A DNA stretch of 6,503 nt, taken from JBKPNX01 sp046732855 (GTDB lineage: Bacteria > Pseudomonadota > Alphaproteobacteria > Geminicoccales > Geminicoccaceae). The translations under genes and the position numbers were made by a program. Shown here in pieces: positions 1 through 6,503 of this stretch (the stretch's first letter is position 1; each line of letters opens with the position of its first letter). Under the pieces are notes generated by a model. It did no database searches. It was not told the DNA's origin and saw only the letters and a list, made by a program, of their open reading frames with translations. The DNA lies in the NCBI GenBank assembly GCA_046732855.1, contig JBKPNX010000216.1, positions 1-6,503 on the forward strand, read 5' to 3'.

Positions 1-74
1 AACACCGTCAACCGCCGGTGCGCGAGCTTCTCGTTGGCATCCTTGGCCGGCAACTTCCGCGCAGGCTGTCCCAT
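1..74 (-). CDS. N-terminal fragment of a probable IS481-like transposase or related helix-turn-helix protein (cut by the left edge)
   Basis: An ATG at 74-72 opens a frame that stays open to the window edge and gives 24 codons, beginning MGQPARKLPAKDANEK and continuing LAHRRLTV. A clear Shine-Dalgarno GGAGG lies at 85-81, six bases before the ATG, and decides the start. The run K-L-A-H-R-R-L-[TS]-V resembles, from memory, the first residues of IS481-family transposases, where it leads into an N-terminal helix-turn-helix that would bind the element ends. The catalytic DDE domain would lie beyond the left edge, so it cannot be seen. The gene follows the histidine kinase on the same strand after about 190 noncoding bases. 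A chromosomal DNA-binding protein is the alternative. The start is well supported by its ribosome binding site; the family assignment rests on a short stretch and is tentative. Confidence 0.45.
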   Translation of the reverse strand, partial: MGQPARKLPAKDANEKLAHRRLTV

Positions 75-80
75 TCCCGT

Positions 81-85
81 CCTCC
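81..85 (-). promoter_or_regulatory. Shine-Dalgarno site of the left-edge gene
   Basis: The minus strand reads GAGGGAGGACGGGA directly before the ATG at 74. The GGAGG core is six bases from the start codon, which is good spacing. It is the main evidence that a real gene starts here, since only 24 codons of it are in the window. Confidence 0.55.
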
Positions 86-237
86 CTCTCTCGCCGCGTG
101 GACCAACTCCATCCGCAAGACAAGGAGGTTAAGAAGACACCTAAGGATCGCGGCGGCCTGCATGCGCTTGTCACTCGACATCGCTCCGGCTCCGGGCTGA
201 GCGATCTCATGCACCGAATATCTACACGCATTTTCTC

Positions 238-264
238 CGTGAGGAGGCTCACGTCTCCCGTGAG
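238..264 (-). repeat. Overlapping inverted repeats just after the kinase stop codon
   Basis: In the minus-strand transcript, CTCACG (264-259), CGTGAG (253-248) and CTCACG (243-238) follow one another, starting one base after the kinase TAA. The middle copy can pair with either flanking copy. This gives two mutually exclusive six-base-pair hairpins with loops of five (258-254) and four (247-244) bases. The sequence after the second hairpin is GAGAAAATGCG, with no U-run, so it is not a standard intrinsic terminator. It could be a 3' stabilising structure, a Rho-dependent end or a protein-binding palindrome. The repeats are directly visible; the role is unknown. Confidence 0.5.
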
Positions 265-265
265 A

Positions 266-2656
<2,391 letters not shown>

Positions 2657-2719
2657 GGAGCCTACCTACCAGAGACCTTCCGCTGAAGCCATCGGTCCCC
2701 CACGTGCATCCCATCCCGA

Positions 2720-3700
2720 CTACTCGTCCAGAATGCCGTGGATCACCAGATCGGAAGGCGACAGCTTGAATGTCAGCACGCCAAGGTCCGAGAACACATC
2801 GATGGCGTTCTGCGCCGCTTGGTACATAGGACCGGGGTTCTCCGGCGTGCCGAAATACGCCCGGTGCCGCTCCCGGTCGAACCAGCGAATCGTCTTGAAC
2901 TGGGCGAACGCCTTCGGATCGTCCAGGCCGCCGCCCAAGTGTCGAGCCATGATCGGCATGGCTTCCTCGGGGTGGGCCTGGACGTAGTCCACAGCTTCGA
3001 ACCAGATGCGCGCCAGCGCCTGGAACTCCGTTTTTCGATCCTGGAACACGCTCGCCGTCGTGATCAGGCAACCGACCAGAAGCCCTGGCTGCTGCGTGCT
3101 GTCGGTGAGCAAATGAACGTGGTCGACGGCCTTTCCTTGGCTGAGCCAGGGCTCCCAGGTTACTGCTGCATCCACCTCCTGCAGTTGCAAGGCGGTGACC
3201 GCATCCTCCGCCGTCAGGTCGACGACTTCGATGTCGGCTTCGGTCAGCCCAGCCTCCTTGAGCAGCACATTGATGTAGTATTGCGAGAGGCTGCCCCGGA
3301 GAAACGCGACCGATTTACCCTTGAGATCAGCGATCGAGTTGATGTCTGTCGTCGCAAGGACGCCGTCGCCACCGAACGACTCCTCGGTGACGAGCACGCA
3401 GGCCAGAGGCTCTTCGCCCGGTTTGGAGAAGGCGGGATTGTCGGGCGGCGAGCCTAGTACCGCGTCAACCTGCCCTGCGGCGAGCGCGGCGAAGGCCGCG
3501 GTGTGCTCCTCCATCTCGATCAGGTCGATCTCGATCCCTTCCTTCTCGAACCATTCTTTATCCCGGGCGAAGAACAGTGGTCCGTACCCGGGCCAGACGA
3601 CGTAGCGGACTCGCAGCGCCTCGGCCTGGACCGCCTGAATGCCACTTGCCGTCATGAGGATGGCGGCGAGAATGCCGGCGAAATGCGCGCGTGTGCTCAT
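2720..3700 (-). CDS. SBP1: periplasmic NMT1/SsuA-type substrate-binding protein
   Basis: A 326-residue secreted binding protein of the two-lobed type II class used by ABC importers for sulfonates, nitrate, taurine and thiamine precursors. A Sec signal peptide covers about residues 1-26, with likely cleavage after AVQA. The mature protein starts EALRVRYVVWPGYGPLFFA, the usual first strand and ligand loop. The family motif DAAVTWEPWLSQG lies at 177-189. The mature protein has exactly two cysteines, Cys101 and Cys211, at positions shared by all four paralogues. There is no lipobox, so it should be soluble in the periplasm. A perfect AAGGAGG lies seven bases before the ATG. It is the last binding protein before the kinase and the most diverged at its C-terminus, ending LVIHGILDE where the others have DVIR. 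The ligand cannot be told from sequence. With no permease or ATPase gene nearby, a sensory role is as likely as transport. Confidence 0.9.
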   Translation of the reverse strand: MSTRAHFAGILAAILMTASGIQAVQAEALRVRYVVWPGYGPLFFARDKEWFEKEGIEIDLIEMEEHTAAFAALAAGQVDAVLGSPPDNPAFSKPGEEPLACVLVTEESFGGDGVLATTDINSIADLKGKSVAFLRGSLSQYYINVLLKEAGLTEADIEVVDLTAEDAVTALQLQEVDAAVTWEPWLSQGKAVDHVHLLTDSTQQPGLLVGCLITTASVFQDRKTEFQALARIWFEAVDYVQAHPEEAMPIMARHLGGGLDDPKAFAQFKTIRWFDRERHRAYFGTPENPGPMYQAAQNAIDVFSDLGVLTFKLSPSDLVIHGILDE

Positions 3701-3707
3701 AATTCGT

Positions 3708-3714
3708 CCTCCTT
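3708..3714 (-). promoter_or_regulatory. Shine-Dalgarno site of SBP1
   Basis: AAGGAGG on the minus strand, seven bases before the ATG at 3700, inside the 18-base gap after the SBP2 stop codon. It is a full match to the anti-Shine-Dalgarno sequence, fixes the SBP1 start, and suggests SBP1 is translated more strongly than SBP3 or the kinase, whose sites are weak. Confidence 0.8.
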
Positions 3715-3718
3715 AGAG

Positions 3719-4705
3719 CTAATCGATCCAGAGGTCGTGCCGGATCACGTCGGCGGGCGAGATGTCAGCTTTGAGCCTGCCCAGGCTCGACCAGACATCG
3801 ATGATGAGTTGCATCGTCTCGTAGATCTGACCCGGGCGGTCCGGCGTGCCGAAATACGCTCGATTCTCCTCGCCGTCGTAGAGGTGGACACCCCTCAGGC
3901 TCGCGCCGACAACCGCTGGATCCTCGAGCGCGCCGCCAAAATACCGCGCAATGATCCGATTGGCCTCGTCAGGATGGGCGTCGATGAAGTCGACCGCCGA
4001 ATCCCAGGCACGGCCAAGCGCGCGGAAGGCCGCCTGGTGATCGCTCAGGATGTTGGCGGTGGTCAGCAGGCAGTCGACTACGAGTCCCGGTCGTTCCGAG
4101 GTGTCGAACAGCAGGTGGCCATGCGGGGCGTTCTTGGCGGGGGTCAGATCGGGTTCCCAGGTCACCGCAGCATCCACTTCCCGGAGCAGGAAGGCCTCCG
4201 CAGCCTCGTCGCCCCACAGATCCACCACCTCGCCGAGATCGGCCTCGCTCAGACCGGCCTCCCGCAGCAACAAGTTCAGGTAAAACTGCATCGAACTGTC
4301 GACGGCGACCGCAACTCTCTTTCCTTTGAGATCGGCGATCGAGCGAATGTCCTTATTCGCCGCGATGCCGTCGGCGCCGCGCGAGTCGTCATGCACCAAC
4401 ACGCATTGCAACGGCTCCTCGCCCGGCTCGGCGAAGAGCACGATATCCTGGAGACTACCGGCGACCGCATCGACCTGGCCGTCGGCAAGCCCGGCGAATG
4501 CGGCGTTATGATCGTCGTTCCTGATCAACGAGACTTCAATACCTTCCTTGGCGAAAATCCCCTTCTCCTGCGCCACGAACAACGGCCCGTAGCCGACCCA
4601 GGTGAAATGAAAGATCCGCAACGGCGTAGCTTGCGCTGCACGCGAAAGGCTCGCGAGTAAGCAGATTGCTGCCAGCGTAACGAGGATACCCCGTAATGCT
4701 GACAT
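3719..4705 (-). CDS. SBP2: periplasmic NMT1/SsuA-type substrate-binding protein
   Basis: A 328-residue paralogue of SBP1. The signal peptide covers about residues 1-26, with cleavage likely after AAQA. The mature protein begins TPLRIFHFTWVGYGPLFVA. The central motif reads DAAVTWEPDLTPA at 178-190, so the aromatic residue after WEP in the other copies is Asp here; this lies near the expected ligand cleft and may change specificity. Mature cysteines are Cys101 and Cys212. Cys15 lies in the signal peptide core and lacks a proper lipobox. The segment GQVDAV followed by PGEEPLxCVLV is shared with SBP1, which makes these two the closer pair on this side of the array. The C-terminus ISPADVIRHDLWID matches SBP3. 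It starts 45 bases after the SBP3 stop with a strong ribosome site. The ligand is unknown. Confidence 0.9.
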   Translation of the reverse strand: MSALRGILVTLAAICLLASLSRAAQATPLRIFHFTWVGYGPLFVAQEKGIFAKEGIEVSLIRNDDHNAAFAGLADGQVDAVAGSLQDIVLFAEPGEEPLQCVLVHDDSRGADGIAANKDIRSIADLKGKRVAVAVDSSMQFYLNLLLREAGLSEADLGEVVDLWGDEAAEAFLLREVDAAVTWEPDLTPAKNAPHGHLLFDTSERPGLVVDCLLTTANILSDHQAAFRALGRAWDSAVDFIDAHPDEANRIIARYFGGALEDPAVVGASLRGVHLYDGEENRAYFGTPDRPGQIYETMQLIIDVWSSLGRLKADISPADVIRHDLWID

Positions 4706-4713
4706 GTCTCACG

Positions 4714-4720
4714 CCTCCTT
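4714..4720 (-). promoter_or_regulatory. Shine-Dalgarno site of SBP2
   Basis: AAGGAGG on the minus strand, eight bases before the ATG at 4705. This full match supports the chosen start and indicates efficient initiation of SBP2. Confidence 0.8.
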
Positions 4721-4750
4721 GCGCACCCCCAAAGCGGCCATTCCCTTCGG

Positions 4751-5731
4751 CTACTCGATCCAGAGGTCGTGTCTGATCACGTCGGCCGGCGTGATGTCCG
4801 CCTTGAGCACGCCGAAGCTCCTCCAGAAGTCGATGGCGTACTGCGCGGTCTGGTAGATCTGGCCGGGGCGGTCCGACAAGCCGAAGAATTCCCGGTTTCT
4901 TGCCGAATCGTAGTACCTGACGCCCTTCAGGGTCTCGGCGAAGACCGCCGGGTCCTCGAGCCAGCCGCCAACGTTGCGGGCCATGATCTCGTTGGCCTCA
5001 TCGGGATGAGCCTCGGCATAGTGTACGGCCGCGTCCCAGGCGCGCGCCAGCGCCTTGAACTCCGCCAGGCGATCATCGAGGACCTCAGGCTTGGTGAGCA
5101 GGCAGTCGACGATCAAGCCCGGCGTCTCCGACGAGACGGCGAGGACATGGCCGTGCTCGGCTTGTCTCCCCTGAGTGAGCCACGGTTCCCAGGTGACGGC
5201 GGCATCAACCTCGCGCATCAGGAACGCGTTATCGGCATCTTCCGCAGGCAGGTCGACAACCTCGAGGTCACCCTGAGTGAGGCCGGCCTTCTTTAGCAGG
5301 ACGTTCAGGTAGAATTGCGCGACGCTGCCGTGCGGCACGGCGACCGTCTTGCCCCTGAGATCGGCGATCGTCTGGATGTCCCTTGAGGCGAGAATGCCGT
5401 CGGCGCCCAGGGACTCATCGGTGACAATCACGCACGCATAGGGTTTCTCCGGGTCGAAATGCGGCAACATGCTGTCGATTGTAGCGCCGCTGACGTCAAT
5501 CTGCCCGGCCAGCAAGCCCGCGTACAGGGCCTCAGGAATCGCCATGTTGATCAGCTCGACCTCTACTCCTTCCTCGGTGAAGAGGCCTTTTTCCTTGGCG
5601 ACGAACAGCGGCCCGAAGCCAACCCAGATGTTGTAGCCGATCCGCAGCGGCTTAGATTTTGCCGCCTGGCTGGCGGCTGCGATTACAAGCAGGGCGGTGA
5701 CGATTGAGACAAAACCCTGCCGCACGCGCAT
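4751..5731 (-). CDS. SBP3: periplasmic NMT1/SsuA-type substrate-binding protein
   Basis: A 326-residue paralogue of SBP1 and SBP2, closest to SBP4. The signal peptide covers about residues 1-26 (hydrophobic core SIVTALLVIAAA), and the mature part begins with KPLRIGYNIWVGFGPLFVA. The central motif DAAVTWEPWLTQG lies at 176-188. The mature cysteines are Cys100 (YACVIV) and Cys210 (IVDCLLT). A region from about residue 237 to 282 matches SBP4 at 39 of 46 positions by eye, which points to a fairly recent duplication. The C-terminus is ITPADVIRHDLWIE. Only weak G-rich sequence (GGCGGGGAC) precedes the ATG, and the gap from the original SBP4 stop is 17 bases, so translation may depend on coupling to SBP4. 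The frameshift in SBP4 moves that stop further upstream. The binding-protein class is clear; ligand and partner are not. Confidence 0.9.
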   Translation of the reverse strand: MRVRQGFVSIVTALLVIAAASQAAKSKPLRIGYNIWVGFGPLFVAKEKGLFTEEGVEVELINMAIPEALYAGLLAGQIDVSGATIDSMLPHFDPEKPYACVIVTDESLGADGILASRDIQTIADLRGKTVAVPHGSVAQFYLNVLLKKAGLTQGDLEVVDLPAEDADNAFLMREVDAAVTWEPWLTQGRQAEHGHVLAVSSETPGLIVDCLLTKPEVLDDRLAEFKALARAWDAAVHYAEAHPDEANEIMARNVGGWLEDPAVFAETLKGVRYYDSARNREFFGLSDRPGQIYQTAQYAIDFWRSFGVLKADITPADVIRHDLWIE

Positions 5732-5748
5732 GGGGCCGTCCCCGCCAG

Positions 5749-6503
5749 CTACTCGTCCCAGGCGCCGCGCCTGATCACGTCGGCCGGCGACAGTGGGGCG
5801 TTGAGCTCGCCGAGGCTCGACCGGAAGTCGATGACCTTTTGCGCGGTCTCGTAGATCTGGCCGGGGTGATCCGGGGTGCCGAGAACTCCCGGTTCCTTGC
5901 CGCGTCGTAGGCCCGCAGGCCCTTCATGGTTTCGGCGAAGACCGCGGGATCTTCGAGCCAGCCGCCGACATGACGGGCCATGATCTCGTTCGCCTCGTCT
6001 GGATGGGCCGCGACGTAATGCACGGCGGCATCCCAGGCGCGCGCCAGAGCTCGGAACTCCGCCCGCCGAGCATCGAACACAGCAGCCTTGGCGGTCAGGC
6101 AGCAGACGATCAAGCCCGGCGTCTCGGATGAGTCGGCGAGGAGATGGCCGTGCGGGGCTTGCTTGGCTTGAGTGAGGAACGGTTCCCAGGTTACGGCAGC
6201 ATCAACCTCCTGCATCAGAAACGCGTTGCCGGCATCCTCGGCTTCCAGATCTACGGTTTCGACATCTGCTTCGCTTAGCCCGGCCTCCTTGAGCAGCACG
6301 TGCAGGAAGAGCTCCGACGTTGCGCCCTTGGGAACCGCCACCATCTTGCCTTTGAGATCGGCGATGGACTTGATGTCCTTGTTGGCAACGATACCGTCGC
6401 CGCCGTGCGACTCGTCCATCACCAAGAAGCACCCATAAGGATCCTCCGAGTCGAAGTACGGCACGATCTCGTCGAGCGTGCCGACGCTCACGTCAATTTG
6501 TTC
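5749..6503 (-). pseudogene. SBP4: frameshifted NMT1/SsuA-type substrate-binding protein, 5' end beyond the window
   Basis: This is the first binding protein of the visible array. Compared with SBP3, about 75 N-terminal residues, including the signal peptide, lie beyond the right edge; the frame enters at EQIDVSVGTLDE. It keeps the central motif DAAVTWEPFLTQA and both shared cysteine positions (YGCFLV and IVCCLTA, the second with an extra Cys). After NREF the frame breaks. SBP3 has GAATTCTTCGGC where SBP4 has GAGTTCTCGGC, one T fewer, near 5882. Restoring one base recovers the family C-terminus, including GTPDHPGQIYETAQ and the ending ADVIRRGAWDE, with a stop at 5751-5749. As written, the protein has 35 unrelated residues and stops at a TGA at 5777-5775. 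Everything before the break looks normal, so this may be a recent mutation or a sequencing or assembly error. If real, about 44 C-terminal residues are lost and function is doubtful. Confidence 0.85.

Larger units (their letters stand above)
2720..6503 (-). repeat. Tandem array of four paralogous substrate-binding protein genes
   Basis: Four homologous genes follow head to tail with a unit of about 1.0 kb; starts lie at 3700, 4705 and 5731, with SBP4 cut by the edge. The most conserved nucleotide block encodes VTWEP and recurs near 3155, 4158, 5189 and 6184 on the plus strand as a TCCCAGGT core. SBP1 with SBP2 and SBP3 with SBP4 form two closer pairs by local sequence, for example PGEEPLxC against [KD]PYxC. 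This suggests more than one round of duplication. Further copies may lie beyond the right edge. Confidence 0.85.

Noticed and set aside
8..214. A 68-codon minus-strand frame between the kinase and the left edge
   Set aside because: It overlaps the better supported start at 74 in another frame, has no clear ribosome site, and its Arg/Ser-rich sequence looks random. The plus-strand frames at 18-200 and 98-322 were rejected for the same reason; the latter also runs into the kinase 3' end.
231..264. Rho-independent terminator of the operon
   Set aside because: The hairpins are real, but the minus-strand transcript continues GAGAAAATGCG with no U-run, so a standard intrinsic terminator is not supported.
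2657..2719. A separate promoter for the kinase in the 63-base gap after SBP1
   Set aside because: No convincing -35/-10 pair is visible, and the gap is short enough for simple cotranscription.
3503..4660. A 385-codon plus-strand open frame opposite SBP1 and SBP2
   Set aside because: It is longer than the real genes but spans two of them and their ribosome site in antisense. A similar antisense frame runs opposite SBP3, as expected from duplicated codon usage, and it shows no recognisable motif.
4615..4705. SBP2 as a lipoprotein, from Cys15 in its signal peptide
   Set aside because: The residues before the Cys are Ala-Ala-Ile, which lacks the small residue needed at -1. The hydrophobic core continues past the Cys, and a normal Sec cleavage site follows at about residue 26.
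2720..5731. Calling the binding proteins ssuA, tauA, nrtA or thiY
   Set aside because: They belong to the shared NMT1/SsuA fold, but no permease, ATPase or catabolic neighbour and no diagnostic ligand residue points to one substrate.

Overview
The window is a GC-rich bacterial segment in which every supported gene lies on the minus strand, so transcription runs from the right edge to the left. GC content, a PAS_7-type sensor kinase and NMT1/SsuA-type binding proteins with classical Sec signal peptides suggest a Gram-negative proteobacterium, most likely an alphaproteobacterium. That placement is inferred; the window holds no rRNA or other marker gene.

In order of transcription: (1) 6503-5749, a periplasmic substrate-binding protein (SBP4) cut by the window edge at its N-terminus and carrying a one-base deletion near 5882; (2) 5731-4751, intact SBP3; (3) 4705-3719, intact SBP2; (4) 3700-2720, intact SBP1; (5) 2656-266, a 796-residue membrane histidine kinase; (6) about 190 noncoding bases with a small triple inverted repeat just after the kinase stop; (7) 74-1, the first 24 codons of a gene that resembles the start of an IS481-like transposase. 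Gaps between genes 1 to 5 are 17, 45, 18 and 63 bases, with no visible terminator, which suggests one operon whose promoter lies beyond the right edge.

The four binding proteins are clearly paralogues made by tandem duplication. All share a G-[YF]-G-P-L-F motif after the signal peptide (not visible in SBP4, which lacks its N-terminus), an AAVTWEP motif in the middle, and a C-terminus ending in a [AS]D[VL]I motif. No ABC permease or ATPase gene is visible, and the next gene is instead a kinase with a periplasmic region of about 300 residues, predicted helical, that looks like the TorS sensor type. The best working idea is a sensory module: several secreted binding proteins present different or overlapping ligands to one kinase, as TorT does for TorS or LuxP for LuxQ. 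This is inference. A transporter upstream of the window would weaken it, and no response regulator is visible.
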